This document shows, piece by piece, positions 1 through 6,931 of a DNA stretch of 24,779 nucleotides. Origin of the DNA: CAYSLC01 sp964431545 (lineage in GTDB: Bacteria > Desulfobacterota > Desulfobacteria > Desulfobacterales > JAABSP01). The first letter of the stretch is position 1; every line of letters begins with the position of its first letter. The translations under genes and the position numbers were made by a program. The stretch is taken from contig CAYSLC010000063.1 of assembly GCA_964431545.1 (NCBI GenBank), positions 1 through 24,779 of the forward strand. Direction: 5' to 3'. The notes beneath the pieces are model-generated. The model was not told the DNA's origin and made no database searches. It worked only from the letters and a program-made list of their open reading frames with translations.

Positions 1-1135
1 TGTCGCTGATCTTCACGATGACGGCGCACTTGATGGGGTCGCCCTCCTCGGTGAACGTCATCTTGCCCGTGATGCCTTCGAACTCGTCGATTTTGGCCAT
101 GGCGTCCCGGACGCACTTGCGATCCTTGTCGGTGTCGCCCGTGATCTTGCCGCATTTTTTGATGGCCTCCTCCACGATGTTGAGGCTGTCCCAGGTGAGG
201 GCCGCCACGTCGTCGGGGACGTAGCCGTACTTCTTCTCATACCGGTCGATGAACGCCTTGGTGGCGCCGGTGGCGCCGGCGGCCGCGTAGTGGGTGCTGA
301 AGAAAAGGCCGTAACAGTCCTCGCCGCAAAGTTCCACCGTCTCGGCGGAGCCCCAGCTGTCACTGCCGACGATCGGCTTGTCCCATCCGAGTTCATGGGC
401 CTGCTGCACGATCAGGGCGACCTCGTTGTAGTACTGCGGCGTGAACAGCACCTCGGCCCCCGACTGGATGATCTTCGTCAACTGGGAGCTGAAGTCGGCG
501 TCCTTGGTGGTGAAGCTCTCATAGGCCACCACCGATCCCTCGCCGTGCAGTTTCTCCCAGGACTCCTTGAAGTATTCCGCCAGCCCCTTGGGATAGTCGC
601 TGGCCACGTCATACAGGACGGCGGCCTTGGTGAAGCCGAACTCGTCGGTGATGAAGTTGGCCAGCACCGGCCCCTGGAAGGGGTCGAGGAAACAGCCGCG
701 GAAGACGTAGGGACGATCCTTGGTGGTGTCCGGGTTGGTGGACCAGGGGCTGATCATGGGGGTGTTGTAGTTGTCGGCCACGTCTCCCGCCGGAACCGCC
801 TGTTTGGAGGACTGGGGGCCCACGATGACCAGGACCTCGTCCTCGGTGATCATCTTGGTATTGACCTTCACGGCCGACTCGGCCTTGGACTCGTTGTCCT
901 CGATCACCAGTTCCACGGGATATTTTTTCCCCCCGATCTCGAGGCCGCCGGCGTCATTGATATCCTTGAGCCACATCTGGGCGGCGAACTTGGTCCCCTC
1001 GCCGACCTTGGGAATATCTCCGGTCATGGGCGCGTTGATTCCGACCTTGATGGGATCCTCCTTTCCCCAGACGGCCGGGGTGAACAGGAGTCCGACCACG
1101 AGACAGGAGACGATGATCCATAATCCCTTTTTCAT
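1..1135 (-). CDS. Branched-chain amino acid ABC transporter substrate-binding protein (LivK type), 3' end off window
   Basis: This is a periplasmic binding protein of the LivK/Leu-Ile-Val-binding (Peripla_BP_6) family, which captures branched-chain amino acids or related small ligands for an ABC importer. The minus-strand frame is open from an ATG at 1135 to the left edge, giving 378 visible residues. The family is usually about 380-400 residues, so only the last few are missing. It opens with a signal peptide (MKKGLWIIVSCLVVGLLFTP, cleavage near AVWG). Family-typical segments follow: IKVGINAPMTGD, GGLEIGGKKYPVELVIEDNE, VLVIVGPQSS, DNYNTPMISPWSTNP and GWDKPIVGSDSW. A clear AAAGGAGG ribosome site lies just before the start (1141-1149). 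No permease or ATPase genes are visible, so the specific ligand cannot be assigned. The family call is very secure and the substrate is inferred. Confidence 0.93.
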   Translation of the reverse strand, partial: MKKGLWIIVSCLVVGLLFTPAVWGKEDPIKVGINAPMTGDIPKVGEGTKFAAQMWLKDINDAGGLEIGGKKYPVELVIEDNESKAESAVKVNTKMITEDEVLVIVGPQSSKQAVPAGDVADNYNTPMISPWSTNPDTTKDRPYVFRGCFLDPFQGPVLANFITDEFGFTKAAVLYDVASDYPKGLAEYFKESWEKLHGEGSVVAYESFTTKDADFSSQLTKIIQSGAEVLFTPQYYNEVALIVQQAHELGWDKPIVGSDSWGSAETVELCGEDCYGLFFSTHYAAAGATGATKAFIDRYEKKYGYVPDDVAALTWDSLNIVEEAIKKCGKITGDTDKDRKCVRDAMAKIDEFEGITGKMTFTEEGDPIKCAVIVKISD

Positions 1136-1191
1136 AAAATCCCTCCTTTACGTCTTGCCAGTTTACGGTTGCGGAAAAAATGGTACAGCCG

Positions 1192-1211
1192 GGACGAACA
1201 TGGACGAACAT
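1192..1211. repeat. Perfect 10-bp tandem repeat in the LivK-type gene leader
   Basis: GGACGAACAT occurs twice back to back (1192-1201 and 1202-1211). It lies between the candidate promoter and the ribosome binding site of the minus-strand binding-protein gene, close to the expected transcription start. The position would suit an operator or a small expansion repeat. No function can be assigned from sequence alone. Confidence 0.6.
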
Positions 1212-1221
1212 CAAGTAAGGG

Positions 1222-1250
1222 CAGATACCATAATGTCCTGATTTGTTCAA
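1222..1250 (-). promoter_or_regulatory. Candidate sigma70 promoter for the LivK-type gene
   Basis: Read on the minus strand, a TTGAAC -35 (1250-1245) is separated by 17 bases from a TATCTG -10 (1227-1222). It lies about 85 bases upstream of the binding-protein start. The -10 match is modest, so this is a plausible rather than secure promoter. Confidence 0.4.
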
Positions 1251-1369
1251 GGATTAAATTCCGGGAACCAACGGGGCGGGCGGAAGGGGAGGAAACGGCT
1301 TGAAATTCCGTCCAGGATTCTTAGGTTAGAGCGATACGACGGGACCCGAAATAAGGAGTGTTGACGACC

Positions 1370-1777
1370 ATGACGGAGCAGCCATCCAAGACCGATCGGA
1401 TCGAGAATCTGAAAAAGGTGGGCCTTTCCACGGAGGCCGGCACCTCCCCGGAGCGCATGGACCTGACCCCGAATCCCCTGGACTGGGAGTTCATCTTCGG
1501 CATCGGACAGGAGGGGCTGACCCCCTTCGAGTACGAGCTGGCGGGCAAGGGCGAGGGGGACGAGGTGGTCGTCCGTCTGGAAAAAGGGCGGGTCGACGCG
1601 CTCTTCGGACACCTTTGCCGCAACCTGCCCCCCCTGGGCGCATCATCGGGGACCCTCTTCATCAAGAGCCGGGTCACCCGGGTCGCACCGGCGGAGAGCC
1701 GGGAGGTGGTCCGCGCCATGGCCGAGTCCGCGGCCTGCGGGGAAGGGTGTTGCGGAGACGGTGCCTGCGGACATTGA
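1370..1777 (+). CDS. FKBP/SlyD-like small protein with Cys-rich C-terminal tail
   Basis: This 135-residue protein is not a confident match to a named family, but its middle resembles the FKBP domain of SlyD-type peptidyl-prolyl isomerases. The segment around residues 38-70 (EFIFGIGQEGLTPFEYELAG, followed by KGEGDEVVVRLE) follows the FKBP pattern of a G-x-G loop, 'LTP-x-E', 'ALxGK' and 'GD'. The segment LFIKSRVTRVAPAE resembles the final FKBP strand and is followed by a helix. The last 13 residues, CGEGCCGDGACGH, contain four Cys and a His, recalling the metal-binding tail of SlyD. It is shorter than SlyD (about 190 residues) and seems to lack the insert-in-flap chaperone domain. The ATG at 1370 is preceded by AAGGAG with 11-nt spacing; a GTG at 1358 overlaps that ribosome site. 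A role as nickel-binding chaperone or isomerase is inference only, and catalytic residues may be degenerate. Confidence 0.6.
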   Translation: MTEQPSKTDRIENLKKVGLSTEAGTSPERMDLTPNPLDWEFIFGIGQEGLTPFEYELAGKGEGDEVVVRLEKGRVDALFGHLCRNLPPLGASSGTLFIKSRVTRVAPAESREVVRAMAESAACGEGCCGDGACGH

Positions 1778-1813
1778 CGGATCGGAGCCGGGAGGGTGCG
1801 CGAAAAAAAATCC

Positions 1814-1842
1814 TTGACAGATATCCGCGTCACCTTATATTC
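1814..1842 (+). promoter_or_regulatory. Strong sigma70-type promoter upstream of EF-G
   Basis: A perfect TTGACA -35 (1814-1819) sits 17 bases before TATATT (1837-1842). The predicted transcription start is near 1849, about 100 bases upstream of the EF-G start codon. It is one of the two best promoters in the window and lies just before a terminator-like hairpin. Confidence 0.75.
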
Positions 1843-1866
1843 TTATCGTTTATCGTGTAGCGAATC

Positions 1867-1907
1867 AAATCCCCCGTTGGACCCTTCCAAGCGAGGGGAT
1901 TTTTTTT
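1867..1907 (+). terminator. Intrinsic-terminator-like hairpin in the EF-G leader
   Basis: AAATCCCC (1867-1874) pairs perfectly with GGGGATTT (1895-1902). Inside it, CG plus TTGGA pair with TCCAA and CG around a CCCT loop, with two single-base bulges. The arm runs into eight consecutive T residues (1900-1907). This is a textbook Rho-independent terminator shape. It begins only about 18 nt after the predicted start of the promoter at 1814-1842 and ends 44 bp before the EF-G start. It could terminate read-through from the upstream gene, attenuate EF-G, or end a short RNA of about 60 nt. Confidence 0.75.
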
Positions 1908-1951
1908 GTTCATCGGCATCGCGCCAACTTCGGACGAAGGATTGACGGATC

Positions 1952-4039
1952 ATGAAGACCAATATCGACAAAGTCAGAAACATCGGCATCAGCGCCCACA
2001 TCGATTCCGGGAAGACCACCCTCACGGAGCGGGTCCTCTTCTATACCAAACGGATCCACGCCATCCACGACGTCAAAGGGAAGGACGGCGTGGGGGCGAC
2101 CATGGATTCCATGGAACTGGAAAAGGAGCGCGGCATCACCATCGCCTCCGCCGCCACCTATTGTGAGTGGGACGGCCACGAGATCAACATCATCGACACC
2201 CCCGGACATGTCGATTTCACCATCGAGGTGGAACGGTCTCTTCGGGTCCTCGACGGGGCGGTTCTCGTCCTCTGCGCCGTGGGCGGGGTGCAGTCCCAGT
2301 CCATCACCGTCGATCAGCAGATGAAGCGGTACAAGGTGCCCTGCATCGCCTTTGTCAACAAGTGCGACCGGAGCGGGGCCAACCCCTTCCGGGTGGTGAC
2401 CCAGCTCAAGGAGAAGCTGGGGCACAACGCGGTGGCCATGCAGCTGCCCATCGGACTGGAGGCGAAGTTCGAAGGGGTGATCGATCTGGTCTCCATGAAG
2501 GCGGTCTACTTTGACGGAGAGAGCGGAGAGGTGGTCCGGACCGAGGAGATCCCCGAATCCCTGATGGAGGAGGCCATGGAGCGAAGGGAGGCGCTGGTGG
2601 ACGCCGCTTCCCTCTTTTCCGACGAACTGACCGAGGCGATCCTCGAAGAGCGGGAGATCCCGGAGCGGATGATTCTCGAAGCGGTCCGGAAGGGCACCCT
2701 ATCAAGGGGGCTGACACCGGTGTTCATGGGCTCCGCCTACAAGAACAAGGGCGTCCAGCCGCTTCTGGACGGCGTGACCGGGCTGCTGCCCTGTCCCTCC
2801 GAGGTCCAGAACCAGGCCCTCGACATGGAGAACGAAGAGAGGGAGGTGCCGCTTTCCACCGATCCCGGCGCCCCGCTGGTGGCGCTGGCCTTCAAGCTGG
2901 AGGACGGTCAGTACGGGCAGTTGACCTACATCCGCGTCTACCAGGGGACCCTGGCCAAGGGTGAGACCCTCGTCAATGTGCGCACCGGAAAGAAGCTGAA
3001 GGTGGGGCGTCTGGTCCGGATGCACGCCAACCAGATGGAGGAGATCGAGAAGATTCCCGCCGGCTACATCGGCGCTCTGTTCGGCATCGACTGCGCATCG
3101 GGCGATACCTTCGTCTCCCCGGGTCTGAGTCTGACCATGACCTCCATGTATGTGCCGGAACCGGTGATCTCGCTCGCCATCAATCCCAGGGACAACCAGG
3201 CCCAGATCAACATGTCCAAGGCCCTGAACCGGTTTACCAAGGAGGATCCCACCTTCCGGTCCTTTGTCAACGACGAGACCGGCGAGACCATCATCTCGGG
3301 GATGGGGGAACTCCATCTGGAGGTCTACATCGAACGGATGCGCCGGGAGTACAAGGCCGAGGTGACCACCGGCATGCCCCAGGTGGCCTACCGGGAGACC
3401 ATCACCCAGCGGGCCGACTTCAACCATATCCACAAAAAACAGACCGGCGGCGCGGGACAGTTCGGCCGCGTGGCCGGATACATGGAGCCCACCGGCGAGG
3501 CGGACTTCATCTTCGAAAACCAGGTGGTCGGCGGCGCCATCCCCACCCAGTTCATCCCCGCCTGTGAAAAGGGGTTTCGAAAGTGTATGGAGAAGGGCCC
3601 CAAGATGGCGTTTCCCATCAACGGCATCAAGGTGGTGATCAACGACGGCGCCTCCCACTCCGTCGACTCCTCGGAGATGGCCTTCCAGGCGGCCGCCCGG
3701 GGCGCCTTCCTGGAGGGGTACGGCAAGGCCAAGCCGGTGGTTCTGGAACCGATCATGAAGGTGGTGGTGGAGACCCCCACGGAGTTCCAGGGCGGCGTGA
3801 TGGGATCGTTGAACCAGCGCAGGGGCATCATCCTCGGCAGTCAGGAGGAGGGCCCCATGTGCGTGGTGGAGGCCCAGGTTCCCCTGGCGGAGATGTTCGG
3901 CTACTCCACCGTCCTGCGGTCCTCCACCCAGGGCAAGGCCCAGTTCACCATGGAGTTCAGCAGCTACAAACCGGTGCCCAAGGCCGTGGCCGAGGCCCTG
4001 GAGAAGAAGGCCGCCGAGAACAAGAAGCAGGTGGCCTGA
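1952..4039 (+). CDS. fusA: Translation elongation factor G (mitochondrial EFG1-like / spdEFG1 type)
   Basis: This 695-residue translational GTPase moves tRNAs and mRNA through the ribosome. It has the full EF-G plan: G domain (about 1-285), domain II (about 290-400), III (about 405-480), IV (about 485-605) and V (to the end). The GTPase motifs are visible: AHIDSGKTT (15-23), DTPGH (82-86) and NKCD (136-139). The N-terminal wording (NIGISAHIDSGKTTLTERVL, then KGKDGVGATMDSMELEKERG) matches mitochondrial EFG1 and the spdEFG1 group described in spirochaetes, planctomycetes and deltaproteobacteria, rather than the E. coli AHIDAGKTTTTER form. In that group a separate spdEFG2 paralogue handles ribosome recycling, so a second EF-G elsewhere in the genome is expected. 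AAGGA lies 10 nt before the start. Unlike many fusA genes it is not next to rpsL, rpsG or tuf. The leader has a promoter and an attenuator-like hairpin. Confidence 0.96.
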   Translation: MKTNIDKVRNIGISAHIDSGKTTLTERVLFYTKRIHAIHDVKGKDGVGATMDSMELEKERGITIASAATYCEWDGHEINIIDTPGHVDFTIEVERSLRVLDGAVLVLCAVGGVQSQSITVDQQMKRYKVPCIAFVNKCDRSGANPFRVVTQLKEKLGHNAVAMQLPIGLEAKFEGVIDLVSMKAVYFDGESGEVVRTEEIPESLMEEAMERREALVDAASLFSDELTEAILEEREIPERMILEAVRKGTLSRGLTPVFMGSAYKNKGVQPLLDGVTGLLPCPSEVQNQALDMENEEREVPLSTDPGAPLVALAFKLEDGQYGQLTYIRVYQGTLAKGETLVNVRTGKKLKVGRLVRMHANQMEEIEKIPAGYIGALFGIDCASGDTFVSPGLSLTMTSMYVPEPVISLAINPRDNQAQINMSKALNRFTKEDPTFRSFVNDETGETIISGMGELHLEVYIERMRREYKAEVTTGMPQVAYRETITQRADFNHIHKKQTGGAGQFGRVAGYMEPTGEADFIFENQVVGGAIPTQFIPACEKGFRKCMEKGPKMAFPINGIKVVINDGASHSVDSSEMAFQAAARGAFLEGYGKAKPVVLEPIMKVVVETPTEFQGGVMGSLNQRRGIILGSQEEGPMCVVEAQVPLAEMFGYSTVLRSSTQGKAQFTMEFSSYKPVPKAVAEALEKKAAENKKQVA

Positions 4040-4180
4040 TCCATGCCGGTCGACGGAAGCCGGGGCAAGGCGCCGGCCGCGGCCGTGGATATCCGCTCGC
4101 GTTTCCGGTCCACGGAAGGCAGCGGGGGGATCGGCGGTCCGGGGAACACGGTCATCCATTTGAGGGAAAGGAATTTCAAC

Positions 4181-4897
4181 ATGTTGAAGAAGGACCTGAT
4201 CTTTCGGAATCCGCTCCGGATCATGGGAAATGAGAATGAGGACCTACTGAAGCCCGGCGGATTCGGCGCGGTCCTGGCGAGGGCCGGTGTCGGGAAGACG
4301 GCGCTGATGGTGCAGCTGGCTCTGGACAGTCTGCTCGAGGGAAGAAACGTCCTTCACATCAGCCTGGTGGACCCCGTCCGAAAGGTCTGCGTCTGGTACG
4401 AGGAGGTCTTTCGGAACATCGCCCGCCAGTACCGCATCGACCAGATGGATCAGCTCTGGGAGACCATCCTCCCCCATCGGCTCATCATGACGTTTACCGC
4501 CGACGGGTTCACCGTGCCGAAGCTGGAGGAGCGTCTGTCGGACCTGGCGGAGCAGGATATCTTTCTGCCCCGGATGATCCTGGTGGACGGGCTCCCCTTC
4601 GGGGAGGGGGTGCGGGAAATCCTGACGGAGTTGAAGGCGCTGGGGCGGTCCTATGACCTCAAAACCTGGTTTACCGTCCGGACCCATCGGCACGAGACCC
4701 CGGGGCCCGACGGCATCCCCCTGCCCCTGGCGGAGGTCTTCGATCTGTTTGACGTGGCCTTCGAACTCAGGCCGGAGGGGGAGACCATCCATGTGGAGCG
4801 GATCGGCGGCGATAGGAAGGACGGCCCGACGGTCTGCCTCGAACCGTCGACCATGTTGATCCGGAGCCGGGAGGAGGGCATGAAGCAGGTCCTCTGA
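4181..4897 (+). CDS. P-loop ATPase of unknown function (RecA/KaiC/DnaB-like fold)
   Basis: I do not recognise this 238-residue protein as a named family. It carries a Walker A motif, ARAGVGKT (residues 33-40), in the setting GGFGAVLARAGVGKTALMVQ. It is followed by a beta strand (NVLHISL) and a Walker B-like strand RMILVDGL (131-138). This arrangement is typical of RecA/DnaB/KaiC-type or AAA_25-like ATPases, and the protein is close to a single minimal domain. The ATG at 4181 is preferred because AAAGGA (4167-4172) precedes it by 8 nt. The frame stays open upstream to 4043, but that stretch is GC-rich and lacks a ribosome site. It follows EF-G in the same direction with a 141-bp gap and no T-tract terminator, so it may share the transcript. 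It converges on the FHA gene. Its function is unknown. Confidence 0.75.
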   Translation: MLKKDLIFRNPLRIMGNENEDLLKPGGFGAVLARAGVGKTALMVQLALDSLLEGRNVLHISLVDPVRKVCVWYEEVFRNIARQYRIDQMDQLWETILPHRLIMTFTADGFTVPKLEERLSDLAEQDIFLPRMILVDGLPFGEGVREILTELKALGRSYDLKTWFTVRTHRHETPGPDGIPLPLAEVFDLFDVAFELRPEGETIHVERIGGDRKDGPTVCLEPSTMLIRSREEGMKQVL

Positions 4898-4970
4898 TCG
4901 CTTCCCGGCGGAACCGAGCCGGTCCGTCACCGGCGCCCCCATGGCGGGTACGACGTCTCCGGTGGCCCGC
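4898..4970. other. Convergent intergenic gap with GC-rich hairpins
   Basis: Two inverted repeats fill the gap between the convergent P-loop ATPase and FHA genes. GCCGGT/ACCGGC (4918-4934, 5-nt loop) and GGCGGG/CCCGCC (4943-4971) are present. Neither has a following T run on either strand, so a bidirectional terminator role is only suggested by position. Confidence 0.3.
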
Positions 4971-5456
4971 CTACGCCTCTTTCACGTCGAAGTGGATCGC
5001 CTCCGGCGAGTCCGGCGCCACCCGCCTTCCCAGTCCGAAAATACCGCTGCCCTGGAGGGGGAACTCATTTTGTTTGAGATTCATCCCCTTCTCCCCTTTG
5101 ATGAAGACATAGGTGCCGTTGGTGCTGTGGTCGATGAGGATGAACTGGTTCTGGCGCAGGACGATTCTGGCGTGGGACCGGGAGACCCGGCTGTCCTCCA
5201 CCACGAGGTTGTTGTGGCTCTGACGCCCCATGGTGACGCTGGGCCGCTGTTGGCTGATCTCGATCACGTCATCCTTGAACCGTAGCTCCAGACGGAAGCC
5301 GGCCTCCCGGGCGGCGGCCGTTTTTCCCCCGGCCTGCTGAGCCAGGGGAATCCGAAGGATATCCTTGCACGACTGGCATCTGGGGGGGGTGGCTCCGTTG
5401 ATCTCGTCGTCATCAACGATGTTTCTGGATCCACACTCCTCGCAGAATACGATCAT
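4971..5456 (-). CDS. Zinc-ribbon plus FHA-domain protein
   Basis: This 161-residue cytoplasmic protein has two parts. At the N-terminus is an MJ0042-type zinc ribbon with C5xxC8 and C27xxC30 (FCEEC and RCQSC). Residues about 55-158 form an FHA domain, which binds phosphothreonine peptides. The diagnostic FHA residues are present: GR (77-78), SRSHA (92-96) and STNGT (111-115). No kinase, phosphatase or membrane segment is attached. It is the last gene of the minus-strand Roadblock/GTPase cluster, 74 bp after the coiled-coil gene, so it may read a phosphorylated partner of that module. The ATG at 5456 has an AGAGGGA site about 11 nt upstream. Domain identity is secure. The partner and the responsible Ser/Thr kinase are not visible in this window. 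Confidence 0.88.
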   Translation of the reverse strand: MIVFCEECGSRNIVDDDEINGATPPRCQSCKDILRIPLAQQAGGKTAAAREAGFRLELRFKDDVIEISQQRPSVTMGRQSHNNLVVEDSRVSRSHARIVLRQNQFILIDHSTNGTYVFIKGEKGMNLKQNEFPLQGSGIFGLGRRVAPDSPEAIHFDVKEA

Positions 5457-5530
5457 CGGATGAAGTTCCCTCTACTCACGCCTTGGGTTTGACGGTACCG
5501 GTTCCGGGAAGATCGGGAGGTCCGGCGGTT

Positions 5531-6409
5531 CTATCGCAGGGAAGCGATCTCGTCCCGCAGTGCTTGGAATTCCTGCTGGAGGGTCCGGTTGATCCGGTCG
5601 AGGGCGTCCAACACCTCACGGTCGGAGCCGACGGCGGAGGGGGGCGCCCCTTCGGTTGAAGGCGCCGCCTCGGTGCCGCCGTATCCGGCATCCGGGCTCT
5701 TCTCGGCTTCATGGGCGGGCTCCTCCGGCGGAGGAGGCGCGGGCTTCTGGACCGCTTTTTTGCTTTTGCCGAAATCCTTGATCTGTTCCTTCAACTGCTT
5801 GTATTTGTTGACCTCGGCCACCAGAATCTTCTTCTTGACGGCATCGGTGAGGTCATCGGAGGCCATGACCTTCTCGAGGTTCTCGTAAACCGAGTTGAGG
5901 AGGCTGATGGACTCGGGGTGGGCGTCCGCCTTCTTTTTTTGAATATACTTTCCCAGGGAGCCGAGGAGCTGGAGGAACGCCACGACGATCTTGTCGTTCT
6001 TGAAGGAGGTCTCCAGCTTTCCCACTTCCTCGTTGAGCCGTTGCATCACCTGATCGGTGATCTCCCATTCCATGGAGAGAATGACCGATTTCAGATCGTT
6101 CAGGGATGAATGTTCAGCGTTCATGGATACCCCGCTCTCCTTTTGGGCTGGTTTCGGTTTCGGTTTTCCCGCGGCCGATTTGGACTCGGAGGTTACCTTG
6201 ACCTCCGGGCCGTCCTCATCGGGCAGGTCCTCCCGCAGGAGATGATCCCCCTCCGGCTCGTCGTCGTAGAATTCACTCGCCTGTGAATCCCCTTCACCGG
6301 CGCCGCCCGGCGGGAGGCCCGCGCCGTCTTCCGGGCCTTCGTCCCCGAACAGATCATTCAGCCGATCACTGACCTCGGTGGAAATGGGGCTGTTTTCATT
6401 GGATCCCAA
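5531..6409 (-). CDS. Acidic/coiled-coil protein of unknown function in the Roadblock-GTPase cluster
   Basis: I do not recognise this 292-residue protein. The first 75 residues are acidic and probably disordered. A Lys/Pro-rich linker (KPKPKPAQKES) follows. Residues about 95-215 form a helical core (NDLKSVILSMEWEITDQVMQ onwards, with GSLGKYIQKKKAD). Next comes a Pro/Ala/Glu-rich linker (KPAPPPPEEPAHEAE), and the last 30 residues form a coiled coil (LDALDRINRTLQQEFQALRD). There is no signal peptide or membrane segment, so it is likely a cytoplasmic scaffold or adaptor. The start is TTG at 6409, 8 nt after AGGAGG, in a leader almost identical to that of Roadblock gene 1. There is no competing ATG until well inside the protein. 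It lies 90 bp after Roadblock gene 2 and before the FHA gene. The internal linkers make it a plausible phosphorylation target for the FHA protein, but that is inference. Confidence 0.75.
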   Translation of the reverse strand: MGSNENSPISTEVSDRLNDLFGDEGPEDGAGLPPGGAGEGDSQASEFYDDEPEGDHLLREDLPDEDGPEVKVTSESKSAAGKPKPKPAQKESGVSMNAEHSSLNDLKSVILSMEWEITDQVMQRLNEEVGKLETSFKNDKIVVAFLQLLGSLGKYIQKKKADAHPESISLLNSVYENLEKVMASDDLTDAVKKKILVAEVNKYKQLKEQIKDFGKSKKAVQKPAPPPPEEPAHEAEKSPDAGYGGTEAAPSTEGAPPSAVGSDREVLDALDRINRTLQQEFQALRDEIASLR

Positions 6410-6423
6410 TGGTCTGTCCTCCT
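6398..6423 (-). repeat. Shared 26-bp leader/start element, copy in the coiled-coil gene
   Basis: This element covers the ribosome site, the spacer, the TTG start and the next three codons (Met-Gly-Ser-Asn). It matches 8030-8055 at 25 of 26 positions; the one difference is at 6410 (T on the plus strand) versus 8042 (C). Confidence 0.85.
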
Positions 6424-6499
6424 GGCGTGGTCTGTCCGCCCATTGCTATGTGGACATGGTTACACATTTTCGGCATTCCGGACAAGGGAATTCCTTGAA

Positions 6500-6919
6500 T
6501 CACCAGATTTCATTGATCTTCTCAATGGCATCCGCCACTTTCAGGCGGAGCAGGCCCAGGGCCACCTCTTTGCCGAAGATGGTGATCAGGAGAAATTCGG
6601 CGTTCACCTTGCTGAAATGGATGTTTTCGCTCTCGCCCTTGTGAAACAGGAGGGAAAACTCCTCTTCCCCCACGATCTTGGCCATGGTGTCCACCGCGGC
6701 AAAATTGGCGGATGCCAGGGCCGCCAGGGAATAAAGGTCATGGTCGCTCTTGCCGTCGTCGTGCTGGGCGATGATGTTTCCGGCCATGTCGATCAGCAGA
6801 ACGCTGTGGACGCCGGCCTCGACCAGATCCTCCTCCAGAACCCGTTCGATCTTTTCAAGCTGTTCCGGCCCCAAGGCAAATTCTGAAAAACCGGCGTTGT
6901 CCTCGTAATCGGAACCCAA
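6500..6919 (-). CDS. Roadblock/LC7-domain protein 2 (MglB-like)
   Basis: This 139-residue protein consists of a single Roadblock/LC7 domain, the fold of MglB, which acts as a dimeric GTPase-activating partner of the polarity GTPase MglA. The family core is visible: VHSVLLIDMAGNIIAQ, the long helix SLAALASANFAAVDTMAKIV, then FSLLFHKGE, LLITIFG and GLLRLKVADAIEKI. It is about 80% identical by eye to Roadblock protein 1 (7616-8041). Differences concentrate at the N-terminal helix and the C-terminal tail. The start is TTG at 6919, 8 nt after AGGAGG, and that ribosome site begins within the TAG stop of the GTPase gene, so translation is probably coupled. An ATG inside the spacer is out of frame. 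It is likely cytoplasmic. MglB-type GAP activity is inferred from the family and the adjacent GTPase. Confidence 0.9.
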   Translation of the reverse strand: MGSDYEDNAGFSEFALGPEQLEKIERVLEEDLVEAGVHSVLLIDMAGNIIAQHDDGKSDHDLYSLAALASANFAAVDTMAKIVGEEEFSLLFHKGESENIHFSKVNAEFLLITIFGKEVALGLLRLKVADAIEKINEIW

Positions 6920-6931
6920 TTGCGCATCCTC

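Noticed and set aside
290..1123. 277-codon plus-strand frame across the LivK-type gene
   Set aside because: Antisense shadow. The minus frame has a signal peptide and family motifs.
2702..4159. 485-codon antisense frame opposite the EF-G gene
   Set aside because: Shadow of the EF-G codon bias, no recognisable motif or ribosome site.
4043..4180. N-terminal extension of the P-loop ATPase to 4043
   Set aside because: No ribosome site at 4043, while the ATG at 4181 has AAAGGA 8 nt upstream. The extension looks like GC-rich spacer.
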